A stretch of DNA of 64,000 nucleotides. It comes from Streptomyces albus subsp. albus (lineage in GTDB: Bacteria; Actinomycetota; Actinomycetes; Streptomycetales; Streptomycetaceae). Positions within the stretch are counted from its first letter, which is position 1, and each line of letters starts with the position of its first letter. Both the position numbers and the translations under genes were made by a program. The stretch is taken from assembly GCF_000719865.1 (NCBI RefSeq), contig NZ_JOID01000008.1, positions 310,001-374,000 on the forward strand, written 5' to 3'. Of the stretch, positions 11,125 to 19,426 are shown piece after piece. The notes beneath the pieces are model-generated. The model did not search any database. It was not told the origin of the DNA and saw only the letters and a list, made by a program, of their open reading frames with translations.

Positions 11125-11321
11125 ACGCGCGGCGGGACGGCGGAGCGGACGCGGCGGCGGAGCGGGCGCGGGGTCCGAACGCCGACGGGCGGTGCCGGGT
11201 ATCGCCGCCACCGTTCACGACCCTCCCCGGTGGACCGCGCTCGCCGGGTGGTGCGAGGTTCCGCGGTCCGGGACGCCGTCCGAGGGTGCCGCCGCGGCCG
11301 GTGGCGGGCTAGCGTGACGGC

Positions 11322-12212
11322 ATGTCTCATCAGGCGGGAACGGCGGGAACAGCGCCGGTGCACGCGAAGCCGCCCCGGCACGTGCTGGTGGCCACCGACC
11401 TCTCCGGTCACGCGGAGCAGGCCGTCGTACGGGCCGCGGCGCTCGCCGCGCAGCACGGCGCCGCGCTGACCGCCGTCCACGTGACCGACCCGGATCTGGA
11501 CCCCGCTCTCCTGTCGCACGCCGGTGACCGGCTGCGGGAGCAGCTCGACCGGTGCGCGGCAGGGGTGGGGACGCAGGTCGTGGTGCGCTCCGGAAATGTC
11601 GCGGCCGGACTCCTGGACGAGGCCGGGGAGCGGGACGCGGACCTGCTCGTCGTCGCGGCGCACGGCGGGCACCGGAGGGACGGGGGGACGCTCGGCGGCA
11701 CCCCGCAGAACCTCGTACGGGCGAGCGACATCCCCGTCCTCGTCGTACGGACCCCGCCCGAGGTGCCCTACGGCCGGGTGCTGCTCGCCGTCGACGCGTC
11801 CGGGTCCTCCTTCGCCGCGGCCGGTACCGGCATCGCGCTGACCCCGGACGCGGAGCACCTGCTGGCGCACGCCACCACCGTCCCCGGCGAGCATCTGCTG
11901 CTGATGCGGGGGATGGGCGAACCCGAACTGGAACAGCTGCGCGGCGCGGCCACCGAGCGGACGCGGGCGGAGATCGAGCGGGCGGCGGCCGGACTCGTAC
12001 CGCCGCCCGAGCGGATCCTGGTCACCCCGGGCCGCGCGGAGGACGCCGTCCCCGAGCTGGCCGACCGCTACGGCGCGGGACTGGTCGTGGTCGGCGCCGG
12101 TACCCGGCACCACCGGCTGGGCCGTGCCCTGCTCGGCAGTGTCGCCCGGCATGTCACGCAGGAGGCGGTCTGCGACGTCCTCGTCGTCCCGGAGGCGGCC
12201 GAAGGGCCGTGA
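11322..12212 (+). CDS. Two-domain universal stress protein
   Basis: A 296-residue protein with two tandem UspA folds. Domain 1 (about 18-145) begins HVLVATDLSGHAEQAV and ends DIPVLVVRT. Domain 2 (about 152-292) begins GRVLLAVDASGSS and ends CDVLVVPE. The ATP-binding signature G-x2-G-x9-G-S is visible in domain 2 (VVGAGTRHHRLGRALLGSVA) but less clear in domain 1. Such proteins act in the cytosol in stress and dormancy responses. It lies 197 bp after ppsA, probably as its own transcription unit. Confidence 0.92.
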   Translation: MSHQAGTAGTAPVHAKPPRHVLVATDLSGHAEQAVVRAAALAAQHGAALTAVHVTDPDLDPALLSHAGDRLREQLDRCAAGVGTQVVVRSGNVAAGLLDEAGERDADLLVVAAHGGHRRDGGTLGGTPQNLVRASDIPVLVVRTPPEVPYGRVLLAVDASGSSFAAAGTGIALTPDAEHLLAHATTVPGEHLLLMRGMGEPELEQLRGAATERTRAEIERAAAGLVPPPERILVTPGRAEDAVPELADRYGAGLVVVGAGTRHHRLGRALLGSVARHVTQEAVCDVLVVPEAAEGP

Positions 12213-12280
12213 GTCGGCCGCCGGCGGGCCGGGAGACGGACGGTCACACAGGCCGCAGGACGGGCCGTCGCCGTCCGCGT

Positions 12281-12376
12281 GCCGAGCCGCCGCACGGTCC
12301 GTGTGCCGAGCCGCCGCACGGTCCGCGTGCCGAGCCGCCGCACGGTCCGCGTGCCGAGCCGTCACGCGGTCCGCGG
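12281..12376. repeat. 24-bp tandem repeat, about four copies
   Basis: Units at 12281, 12305, 12329 and a diverged fourth at 12353 share GCCGAGCCGCCGCACGGTCC. The array lies between the convergent universal stress protein and DUF72 genes. The unit is directly tandem with no spacers, so it is a simple minisatellite. Confidence 0.92.
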
Positions 12377-12383
12377 CGGCGGC

Positions 12384-13274
12384 TCAGACGACCCCGGCCG
12401 GCAGCCCGAGCAGCCCCCGCATCGATTCCGCGGCCCGGACGGCCGCGTCACCGCAGCAGTTGTTGAACAGCACGTGCAGCCGTTCCGCCCGCCCCGCCAT
12501 CGCCTGCAACCGGGGCAGCCACGCGACCAGTTCGGGCTCCGTATAGCCGTGCCGGAACCGGTCCTCCTTGCTGCCGGTTCCCCAGGCGGGGCTGCGTCCG
12601 TGGAAGCGGACCACGCCGAGCCGCCGCGACGTCACCGGGGTGACCGGCGGGACCGAGGCGGGCAGGCCCTGCGCCATGTCGACCGCCACGGCCGCGAAGC
12701 CCAGTCGCGTCAGCAGGGCGGCCGTGGCGTCGCGGGCGTCCTCGCGCCACCAGTCCGGGTGCCGGAACTCGACCGCGACCGGCCAGCCCGCGGTGCGCTC
12801 GGCGCAGGCGCCGAGGACCCCTTCGGCCCGCGCGCCGGGCGCGAACCACGGCGGGAACTGGAACAGGACGGTGCCGAGCCGTCCGGCCTCGCGCAGGGGT
12901 TCGAGCGCCGAGGTGAAGCGCTGCCACACCTCGTCGAGCAGCGCCGGATCGGTGCCTCCGGTGCCGCGCCCCCGCTGCCGTGGCAGCGCGGGACGCAGAT
13001 CGGCGGGCAGAGCCGCCTGCGGCGTCGGATGCCCGGTGAGCAGGGAGAACGCCTTGACGTCGAACACGAAGCCGGGCGGGGTGCGTTCGGCCCAGAGCAC
13101 GCTGTTGCGGCGGCTCGGCAGGGCGTAGTACGAGGCGTCGACCTCGACGACCGGGAAGCGCTCGGCGTAGTGCCGCAGCCGCCCCTCCGCGTCCCGGCGG
13201 CCGGGCGGATACCAGCCGGAGGCGATCAGCGCACGGTCCGTCCAGGAACACGTCCCCACCAGAATCCCGTCCAT
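12384..13274 (-). CDS. DUF72 (YecE-like) family protein
   Basis: A 296-residue predicted TIM-barrel protein of unknown function. The family hallmarks are the opening ILVGTCSWTD, the Tyr/Trp-rich core (SYYALPS, LFQFPPWF, AVEFRHPDWW) and the C-terminal LHVLFNNCCGDAAVRAAE. Length fits the family. It is convergent with the universal stress protein and lies upstream of the ccdA pair on the same strand. No signal peptide or membrane segment is seen, so it is probably cytosolic. Confidence 0.88.
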   Translation of the reverse strand: MDGILVGTCSWTDRALIASGWYPPGRRDAEGRLRHYAERFPVVEVDASYYALPSRRNSVLWAERTPPGFVFDVKAFSLLTGHPTPQAALPADLRPALPRQRGRGTGGTDPALLDEVWQRFTSALEPLREAGRLGTVLFQFPPWFAPGARAEGVLGACAERTAGWPVAVEFRHPDWWREDARDATAALLTRLGFAAVAVDMAQGLPASVPPVTPVTSRRLGVVRFHGRSPAWGTGSKEDRFRHGYTEPELVAWLPRLQAMAGRAERLHVLFNNCCGDAAVRAAESMRGLLGLPAGVV

Positions 13275-13494
13275 GACGCCCGGTTACCCGGCCGGGGGCG
13301 CGACACGGCACGCCGACCGCCGTCCGGGGGCCGCTGGTTGGGGCGGGCGAACGCCCGGGGTTCGGGACGGAAGCCCGGGGGTGCCGAAGCGGCCGCCGGA
13401 GCGCGGGCCGCGCCGGGGCGGAACGGGAGACGGTGCCGGAGCTCCCGGGAAGGGCTCCCGGGCAGCTCGGTGCCGGCGAACACGTGGACGAACG

Positions 13495-14436
13495 TCACCG
13501 GTGCTCGGGGGTGCGCCGGGCCGGTCCCCCGGTCGCACCGTCCGGGCCGTTCCCCGGCACCGGTGCCGTGCTCGCGGTCCGGCGGACGTGGCGGAGACGG
13601 AGGATGAGCGCCCCCGCCGACAACACGGCGAACACCGCCGCAACCACCGGCACGCCGGCCTCCGCCAGCATCCCCGCGAGCAGCCTCTGCACGGTCCCCG
13701 CGCCGTCGACCACGGGGTCGGCGACCGGACCGCCGTCCAGCGCCCGGATCTCGTACCAGCCGTAGTACGCCACATAGGCGCCGGCCAGGAGCAGCAGCCC
13801 GCCGCCCAGCCGGGACGCGGCACCGCCGAGCCGGCGCAGCCCGCCCACCCGTGCGGTCCGGGTCAGGGCCACCGACAGTGCGGCGGCACCGGTGATCAGG
13901 CCCATCCCCGCCGCATAGGCGGCGAAGAGCACCACGCCCCGCAGCACCGAACCGCCGCGGAAGGCAGAGACCACGATGGCGAGGAACGGCGCGATGGTGC
14001 AGCCCAGGGAGGCGATGGCGTAGGCGCCGCCGAACAGCGCCATGGACGGCAGGGACCGGGAGACGGCGGGCGCGCGGCGCAGCTTGGGCAGCAGCGCGGG
14101 CAGTTGGCGTCCGGCCAGCAGCCAGATCCCGACGAGACCCAGCAGCAGCCCGAACACGACGGTGAACCAGGGCAGATGACGCTGCACCTGTCCGGCGACG
14201 GGGGCGACGACCAGCCCGAACACGGCGAAGACGGCCGTGAAGCCGGCCGTCATGGCGGCGGTCGCGGTCAGCGCGCGGCCGACCAGCGTCGTCCGCGAGG
14301 GGGTGTCCTCCCCGCCGCCGCCCAGGACGAGCAGGGAGAGATAGGCGGGCAGCAGTGCGAAACCGCACGGGTTCACCGCGGCGAGCATGCCCGCCGTCAA
14401 GGCCAGGGTGAGCGTCGTGAGGGCGAGGTCCGGCAC
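13495..14436 (-). CDS. ccdA: CcdA/DsbD-type membrane thiol-disulfide transporter
   Basis: Carries reducing equivalents across the membrane to extracytoplasmic thioredoxin-like proteins. The 313-residue protein has about six transmembrane helices; a conserved cysteine lies in helix 1 (MLAAVNPCGFALLPAYLSL) and a second in helix 4 (IASLGCTIAPFLAIV), as in CcdA. The cytosolic thioredoxin partner is not encoded here. The gene starts 6 bp after the stop of the thioredoxin lipoprotein gene, so the two form an operon in which CcdA probably re-reduces that lipoprotein. The C-terminal ~40 residues are disordered and charged. Confidence 0.92.
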   Translation of the reverse strand: MPDLALTTLTLALTAGMLAAVNPCGFALLPAYLSLLVLGGGGEDTPSRTTLVGRALTATAAMTAGFTAVFAVFGLVVAPVAGQVQRHLPWFTVVFGLLLGLVGIWLLAGRQLPALLPKLRRAPAVSRSLPSMALFGGAYAIASLGCTIAPFLAIVVSAFRGGSVLRGVVLFAAYAAGMGLITGAAALSVALTRTARVGGLRRLGGAASRLGGGLLLLAGAYVAYYGWYEIRALDGGPVADPVVDGAGTVQRLLAGMLAEAGVPVVAAVFAVLSAGALILRLRHVRRTASTAPVPGNGPDGATGGPARRTPEHR

Positions 14437-14442
14437 GGCGGA

Positions 14443-15090
14443 TCAGCCGACCAGCTCGCCGACCTTGCCCGCCAGTCCCTCACCGGCGGGCAGGTTCCCG
14501 GTGAAGACCCTCTTCCCCGTCTTGTCGAGCACCACGTACGTGCTCTGCTCGGTGATGCCGAACTTGCGCCACAGCGCGCCCGGTTCGTCGTTCAGCTGCG
14601 GGAAGCCGCCGACCTTCGCCGAGCCGACGAATTCCTTCATGGCCGCCGGCTTGTCCAGACCCGCGACCCCGACCACGTGGGCCTTTTCCTCGAACTCCTG
14701 CGCCACCTTCGCGGTCTCCGGGCCCTGCGCCTTGCACTTGGGGCACCACGGGGCCCAGAACCACAGAACGGTGGGCTTGCCGGCGAGCTCCGCTCCGTCG
14801 AACTTCTGCCCGTCCAGGGTCTCCCCGGTGAAGCGGAAGGCGTCCGGCACCTTCGCCACCCCTTCCGCGTCCCCGCCCTGCTCCCCGCCGTCCGCGCCCG
14901 TGTCGTCTCCGGACCCGGCCTCCGGGGCGGAACCGCCGGTGGTCCCCGCCTTCCCCGGGTCGCCGGACGCACCGGAACCCGTGCCGGACCCGCATCCGGC
15001 GACGGCGAACAGGACGACGGCCGCGAGGGCGGCCGGAAGGAACGGGCGACGGGCACGGGCACGGGCACGGGCACGGACACGAACTCGCAC
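14443..15090 (-). CDS. Thioredoxin-like (TlpA/ResA) lipoprotein
   Basis: An extracytoplasmic thiol-disulfide oxidoreductase of 215 residues. An Arg-rich N-terminus and hydrophobic segment end in a lipobox (FAVAGC, C33). A Gly/Asp-rich linker follows to about residue 78, then a redoxin domain with active site WAPWCPKC (C116 and C119). The first ~14 residues are an (RA)n run encoded by a GGGCAC hexanucleotide repeat (about 15047-15078), so the exact start is uncertain. It is cotranscribed with ccdA and is its likely redox client. It may serve cytochrome c maturation or protein disulfide reduction. Confidence 0.9.
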   Translation of the reverse strand: MRVRVRARARARARRPFLPAALAAVVLFAVAGCGSGTGSGASGDPGKAGTTGGSAPEAGSGDDTGADGGEQGGDAEGVAKVPDAFRFTGETLDGQKFDGAELAGKPTVLWFWAPWCPKCKAQGPETAKVAQEFEEKAHVVGVAGLDKPAAMKEFVGSAKVGGFPQLNDEPGALWRKFGITEQSTYVVLDKTGKRVFTGNLPAGEGLAGKVGELVG

Positions 15091-15436
15091 GGCAGCTCCA
15101 GGGTTTCGGCGTCAGCGGTGAATCTAGGCGCAGGCGGCCCGGCGAGGGCCTGATCGGTGCTTACGGTTCCGTGACGCCGCGGCCGTCGATGCCGACCGCG
15201 CCGGGCGCTCGCCCCCGCCCGCAGCCGACCGGTGTCCCGGCTTCCGTGAAGGGCCGCCCGGGCGGCCGAACACGACGCTGTTCCACAGCTCTTGGAGGTC
15301 CCGGTCGCCGGACTTTGCCATCTCTTTACAACGCGCTCCACCGCCGCCTCGTCTCTCCGCACGATCCGTCCCTCGGCCCGCCGCGTACCGGGAGGGCCGC
15401 CGAGTAGCGGGCGGACCGACGAAAGAGAGCGATCCC
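15091..15436. other. Divergent intergenic region, thioredoxin lipoprotein / sortase substrate
   Basis: A 346-bp non-coding stretch between divergent operons. A short, less GC-rich patch (about 15300-15340, including CTTTGCCATCTCTTTACAAC) is the likeliest promoter for the rightward sortase operon. I see no RNA gene and no clear inverted repeat. Confidence 0.45.
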
Positions 15437-15871
15437 ATGCGCCGAACCGTCCTCAGTTCCCTGGCACTCGCGTGCACCGCCGTGCTCGCCGGCACCGGAC
15501 CCGCGTTCGCCGGCGGGGCGGCCGAGGCCCTCACGGCCCGCCCGGCCGCGAACACCGCCCCGGCCGACGCCACTCCGGCCCCCACGGCCGAACCCTCCGA
15601 GGCGTCGCCGGCCCCGGCCTCCCCGGTCCCCACCGTCGCGCCCTCCGACGGCACGGCCGAGGCCGAGCCGACTCCCGCGCCCGAGCCTCCGGCCGAGGGC
15701 CAGGTCACCCTCGTACCGTCGGGCGCGCCCGACACCGGCGTGACGGCGGACGCCGCGCCGTCCGGCGGGACCACCGCGGGCGGACTGATCGGCGGCGGTG
15801 CCGCCGCGGTGCTCGTCGCGGGTGGTGCGGCGGCCTTCGTCGTACGCCGCCGGCGGGCGACCGGGGCGTGA
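15437..15871 (+). CDS. Putative sortase-anchored surface protein
   Basis: A 144-residue exported protein. It has a signal peptide (about 1-28, cleavage near GPAFAGG), a Pro/Ala/Glu-rich extended stalk and, near the C-terminus, SGAPDTGV followed by a hydrophobic helix (GLIGGGAAAVLVAGGAAAFVV) and a basic RRRR tail. This is the layout of a cell-wall sorting signal, with APDTG as a relaxed LPxTG/LAxTG-like motif; the motif is not canonical. The stop overlaps the start of the sortase gene (GTGA), which strongly suggests enzyme and substrate are made together. Confidence 0.75.
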   Translation: MRRTVLSSLALACTAVLAGTGPAFAGGAAEALTARPAANTAPADATPAPTAEPSEASPAPASPVPTVAPSDGTAEAEPTPAPEPPAEGQVTLVPSGAPDTGVTADAAPSGGTTAGGLIGGGAAAVLVAGGAAAFVVRRRRATGA

Positions 15872-16620
15872 ACCGGCTCTCCGGGCGCGGGGCTCCGCCG
15901 TCCGGGCGGACGGCGGCCCTGCCGGGGAGGACGACGGCCCTGCCCGGGCGGACGGCGCTCCGGCCCGGGCGGACCACCCCGCTGTCCAGGCGCGCCTTCG
16001 CCGCCGCGGCGGTGTCCTCGCTGCTCGCGGGCTGCGGCGGTCAAGGGCTCCACCGGGCCGCGACCGAGCCGGCCGGCGGCACGCCACCGCCACCGTCGGC
16101 GGCCTCGCCGTCCTCCCCCGCCACCGCGGACCCGGGGCGGGCCCCCGGCGGTCCGGGGGCGGCACCCGTCACGCTGCGCATCCCGGCCATCGGGGTCGAC
16201 ACCCCGGTCATCCGGCTGGGGCTGGCGGCGGATGGCACGGTGCGGGTGCCCCCGGCCACGGCGAACGACCGGGCGGGCTGGTACCGGCACTCGCCGCCCC
16301 CCGGGCGGGCCGGCCCGTCGGTCATCCTCGGCCACGTCACGGTCGGCGCCCACGCGGACGGGGTCTTCCGGCATCTCGCGCGGCTGCGCGGGGGCGACCG
16401 GATCGAGGTGGACCGGGAGGACGGCACGACGGCGGCCTTCGCCGTCGGCTCCGTACGGACGGTCGCCCAGGCGGAGTTCCCGACCGAGGAGGTCTACGGG
16501 GACGTGCCCCGCCCGGAACTGCGGCTGATCACGTGCGGCGGCCCCCGGACCGCCGAGGGGTACCGCGACAGCGTGATCGTCTTCGCCGCGCTCACCGAGC
16601 AGGACGCCCCGAAGCCCTGA
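15868..16620 (+). CDS. Class F sortase with twin-arginine/lipobox-like N-terminus
   Basis: A 250-residue transpeptidase. The catalytic triad is visible as H156 (ILGHVTVG), C223 (LITCGG) and R233 (GYRDSVIVFA). The catalytic domain (about 98-245) opens with VTLRIPAIGVDTPVIRLG as in class F sortases. The N-terminus contains SRRAF followed by a hydrophobic stretch ending LLAGC, so it may be Tat-exported or lipid-anchored at C56. The preceding residues are a repetitive GRT/LPG stretch. GTG 15868 overlaps the stop of the putative substrate gene. Confidence 0.9.
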   Translation: MNRLSGRGAPPSGRTAALPGRTTALPGRTALRPGRTTPLSRRAFAAAAVSSLLAGCGGQGLHRAATEPAGGTPPPPSAASPSSPATADPGRAPGGPGAAPVTLRIPAIGVDTPVIRLGLAADGTVRVPPATANDRAGWYRHSPPPGRAGPSVILGHVTVGAHADGVFRHLARLRGGDRIEVDREDGTTAAFAVGSVRTVAQAEFPTEEVYGDVPRPELRLITCGGPRTAEGYRDSVIVFAALTEQDAPKP

Positions 16621-16708
16621 CACCGGAACGGATGCCGGGCCGGCCGGCGGAACGCACACCGGCGGCCCGGCATCCTCCCTCCGGGCACCCCCACGACCCT
16701 GGAGAACG

Positions 16709-17212
16709 TTGAAACGGCCCCGTGCACGGTCCCGTGACGAGGCGGCGTCCGAGCTGTTCGCCGCCCTCTACCCGCGCCTCGCCGGCTGGTGCCGCCGTCT
16801 CGTCGACGACGACGAGACGGCCCACGAGATCGCCTCCGAGGCGTTCACCCGGCTCTGGTCCCGCTGGACGTCCGTGGAGGAGCCCCGCGGCTTCCTCTAC
16901 GTCACCGCGGCCAACCTCGTCCGGGACCACTGGCGCAAGCTGGAGCGCGAGCGCAGGGCCGTGCGCCGGGCCACCACCGAGGCCGCCGTCCGCCCGCACA
17001 CCGAACCGGCCGACCCGTCGGTGCGGCTGCTCGTCCAGTCGCTGCCGCAGCGACTGCGGGTCCCGATCCTGCTGCACTACTACGCTGACATGCCGATCCG
17101 GGAGGTGTCCGCGCTGACCGGGCGCAAGGAAGGAACCGTCAAGGCCGACCTCCACGCGGCCCGCGAACTGCTCCGTGCCCATCTGAGGAGAAGCCTTGAC
17201 CACACGCTTTGA
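16709..17212 (+). CDS. ECF-type RNA polymerase sigma factor
   Basis: A 167-residue sigma-70 family factor. Region 2 spans about 14-85 (LFAALYPRLAGWCRRLV, AHEIASEAFTRLWSRW) and region 4 about 108-160 (LPQRLRVPILLHYYADMPI, then an HTH SALTGRKEGTVKADLHAA). TTG 16709 was chosen because GGAG lies 4-5 bases upstream and the conserved domain begins just after it. The stop overlaps the next gene, which encodes a membrane protein that may control it. Confidence 0.9.
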   Translation: MKRPRARSRDEAASELFAALYPRLAGWCRRLVDDDETAHEIASEAFTRLWSRWTSVEEPRGFLYVTAANLVRDHWRKLERERRAVRRATTEAAVRPHTEPADPSVRLLVQSLPQRLRVPILLHYYADMPIREVSALTGRKEGTVKADLHAARELLRAHLRRSLDHTL

Positions 17213-17756
17213 CGGCGACGGCCAGGACTCCGACCCCTTCGAGCCCTTCGACCCCTTCGAGCCCTTCGACCCCTGCGGACCCTCCCGACCCGACGATCCC
17301 CTCGCGGTGATCCTCCGCCCCGCCCCCGACCCCCTCGGCCCGCCCCCCGGCCGCTACGAGGCGATCCGCCGCGCCGCGTCCCGCCGCCGGCTGCTCCGCA
17401 CCGCGGCCGGGGCCGCCCTGTCCTGCGCCGTCGCCGCCCTCGTCGCCCTGCCGCTGTACCTGGCGTCACCCGGCGCGCCCGCGTCCCCGACGGCCCCCCA
17501 GGCGCCGCCCCCGCACGGCCCCGCGACGCCCTCCACCCCGCCGCCGCGGCCCACCCCGTCCGCCGCGCCGGAGTCCCCCGGCCTGCCTCCCTCCGGCAGC
17601 CCCCGCCCCCAGGAGTCCCGCCCGCCGGCCGACCCGGGCACCGCCACGCGTGAACCGTCGAAGGCACCGGCGACACCGACCCCCTCACCGACCGAGCCGC
17701 CCGCGGACCGGCCCGGGACGGCCACCCCAGCGCCCGGCGGCGGCACACCGCCGTAG
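17196..17756 (+). CDS. Proline-rich single-pass membrane protein coupled to sigma factor
   Basis: A 186-residue protein of unknown function. It has a cytosolic N-terminus containing an FEPFDP repeat, a transmembrane segment at about 69-90 (AAGAALSCAVAALVALPLYL), and an extracellular Pro/Thr/Ser/Ala-rich tail of about 95 residues. TTG 17196 has GAGGAG immediately upstream and overlaps the sigma gene by 17 bp. The topology and coupling fit an anti-sigma factor, but I see no recognisable anti-sigma (ZAS) motif, so that role is inferred from context only. Confidence 0.72.
   Translation: MTTRFDGDGQDSDPFEPFDPFEPFDPCGPSRPDDPLAVILRPAPDPLGPPPGRYEAIRRAASRRRLLRTAAGAALSCAVAALVALPLYLASPGAPASPTAPQAPPPHGPATPSTPPPRPTPSAAPESPGLPPSGSPRPQESRPPADPGTATREPSKAPATPTPSPTEPPADRPGTATPAPGGGTPP
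17238..17273 (+). repeat. 18-bp in-frame tandem repeat encoding FEPFDP
   Basis: Two near-identical 18-base units TTCGAGCCCTTCGACCCC lie in tandem inside the membrane protein gene and encode FEPFDPFEPFDP. Confidence 0.9.
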
Positions 17757-17805
17757 ACGCTCCGCGGCGGCACCCCACGGGCGCCGCCTCTCCACGCCGC
17801 TCCCC

Positions 17806-19263
17806 TCACGCCTGTCCGTAGAGCAGCGCCAGGTCGATGAGCCCGATGTCCGGCGAGGCCGCGGCGGCGGCGCGCGCCTTGTCGTTGAAGCCGGATCCGC
17901 TGAAACACAGCAAGCGGGTCCTCGTGGTGTCGTACCGGCCGGCCCGGGCGATGAGCTCGCGGATACGCGCGAGGCGTTCGATGTGGGCGAGTCCCATGGT
18001 GTCGTTCCACTTCGCTTCGCCGATGGCCAGGAGCGGTGGCTTGGCATGCCCGTCGGCGATACCGACAACGGCCACGTCCACCTCGTTGCCGGTGCGGGCT
18101 GCGGGGTCGTGGACGATTCCGTGACCGACACGGGCGGGCAGGCCGCCGAGCAGATCGGGGCTGGCGTGATGCAGGGCCCAGTCGCGGCAGACCTGTTCGA
18201 AGTGGGGGCCGAGGACGTTGCTGACGAAGCGGCGGCGGCTGGCCTGCCAGACCCGGGCGGCGCTGCCGGGGCGCTCCAACTGGTCCCAGACCGGGCGCAT
18301 GATGGCGTGGTAGAAGCCGATCAGGGGTTCGGCGATGCGGTACGTGGGGCGGTTGTCGCGGAAGGCGTCGGCGTCCCGGTGCAGCAGACCGGAGTCCTCC
18401 AGGACGTTGATGGGGTGGGCGATGTCGGTGGCCTTGCGCTCCAGATAGCCGGCCATGCCGCCGCGCGTGGCGTTACCGTCGGCCACGGCCGCCAGGACGG
18501 ACAGGTACAGGGCGGTGTCACGGAGGTCCGGTTCCTCCGCCAGCAGGTACCGGGCTTCCCGGAAGAGGGGCGTCTCGGGGTTCAGGACCGTGCGCACGAC
18601 CCAGTCGTCGAAGTCATCCGGGCCGGCCGGGCTGTCGCCGCGGGCGAATTCGCGCCGGTAGGCGGGGGTGCCACCGACGATCGCGTTGACCTGCAGGGCG
18701 AGACGGGGGTCTCCGATGTTCCAGAACTCGGCGGCGAGACGGTGGTCGAGCGGGCGCACGACGAGTTCCAGCCCCGCCCGTCCGCGCAGCGGCGCGTTCC
18801 CCGACAGCAGCCGGCCCATGAACGACAGGGCGGACCCGCACAACAGCAGCCGGGTCCGTGAACCGGTGCGCTGGTCGCGCAGGGGGCGCAAGGCCTCCTG
18901 GATGATCGAGGGCAGCTCCGGGTTGGCCTTGACGAGGTACGGAAACTCGTCGATCACGACGGGGACGGGCTGCTCGGCGCCGAGGGCGAGCAACTCGTCG
19001 ACCACCTCCGACCAGTTGGCGAAGTGAAACGGACTGGCAGGGCGGACGTGAGCGGTCAGTGCGCTGCTGATCCGCCGCAGGGATTCGGCGTCGGCGGCCT
19101 CGGTCGCACCGAAATAGAACCCTCCGGTGGCACGGCAGGCGGCGTCCAGCAGGAATGTCTTGCCCTGGCGGCGACGTCCCGAGACCACGCCGAGAGTCGC
19201 GCCCGGCTGCGGATCCGTGATGAACCGGCTCAGTGCCGACCACTCGTGGTCGCGGTCGAACAT
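17806..19263 (-). CDS. AAA ATPase with C-terminal DUF234 nuclease-like domain
   Basis: A 485-residue P-loop ATPase of the archaeal-type family. Walker A is SGRRRQGKTF (about 28-37), Walker B VIDEFPYL (about 113-120), with an arginine-rich sensor region after SALSFMGRLLSG. A winged-helix segment is around 250-320, and the C-terminal DUF234 region has a PD-(D/E)xK-like arrangement: D in NEVDVAVV, then IGEAKW. ATG 19263 was chosen because it begins the domain; no strong Shine-Dalgarno is visible. GC content is lower than in neighbouring genes. A long palindrome lies about 30 bp upstream. Function is unknown; proposed roles include toxin-like or mobile-element-linked ATPases. Confidence 0.85.
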   Translation of the reverse strand: MFDRDHEWSALSRFITDPQPGATLGVVSGRRRQGKTFLLDAACRATGGFYFGATEAADAESLRRISSALTAHVRPASPFHFANWSEVVDELLALGAEQPVPVVIDEFPYLVKANPELPSIIQEALRPLRDQRTGSRTRLLLCGSALSFMGRLLSGNAPLRGRAGLELVVRPLDHRLAAEFWNIGDPRLALQVNAIVGGTPAYRREFARGDSPAGPDDFDDWVVRTVLNPETPLFREARYLLAEEPDLRDTALYLSVLAAVADGNATRGGMAGYLERKATDIAHPINVLEDSGLLHRDADAFRDNRPTYRIAEPLIGFYHAIMRPVWDQLERPGSAARVWQASRRRFVSNVLGPHFEQVCRDWALHHASPDLLGGLPARVGHGIVHDPAARTGNEVDVAVVGIADGHAKPPLLAIGEAKWNDTMGLAHIERLARIRELIARAGRYDTTRTRLLCFSGSGFNDKARAAAAASPDIGLIDLALLYGQA

Positions 19264-19294
19264 CTCGGCGGGTTTGTCCACGCTCGGCCCCAGG

Positions 19295-19331
19295 AGATAG
19301 AAGTACAGTTCACTAAACCGTACCTCTATCT
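19295..19331. promoter_or_regulatory. 37-bp imperfect palindrome upstream of AAA-DUF234 gene
   Basis: Two 18-base arms match at 15 of 18 positions around one central base. The left arm reads AGATAGAAGTACAGTTCA; the right arm read on the other strand is AGATAGAGGTACGGTTTA. It sits 32 bp before the ATPase start in the position of a promoter or operator and stands out as AT-rich. It is probably a binding site for a dimeric regulator, possibly the ATPase itself. Confidence 0.75.
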
Positions 19332-19426
19332 TGCCCTGTCCCCAAGTCACAGGCGGTTGGACCGACGTGGACCCGACGTCGGATTCCCGCCAGCATCGGC
19401 GATGTCCGCTGTGCAGCCTTGAGCCC

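Noticed and set aside
12281-12376. Possible CRISPR array from the 24-bp repeats
   Set aside because: The units are directly adjacent with no unique spacers and no cas genes are nearby; this is a simple tandem repeat.
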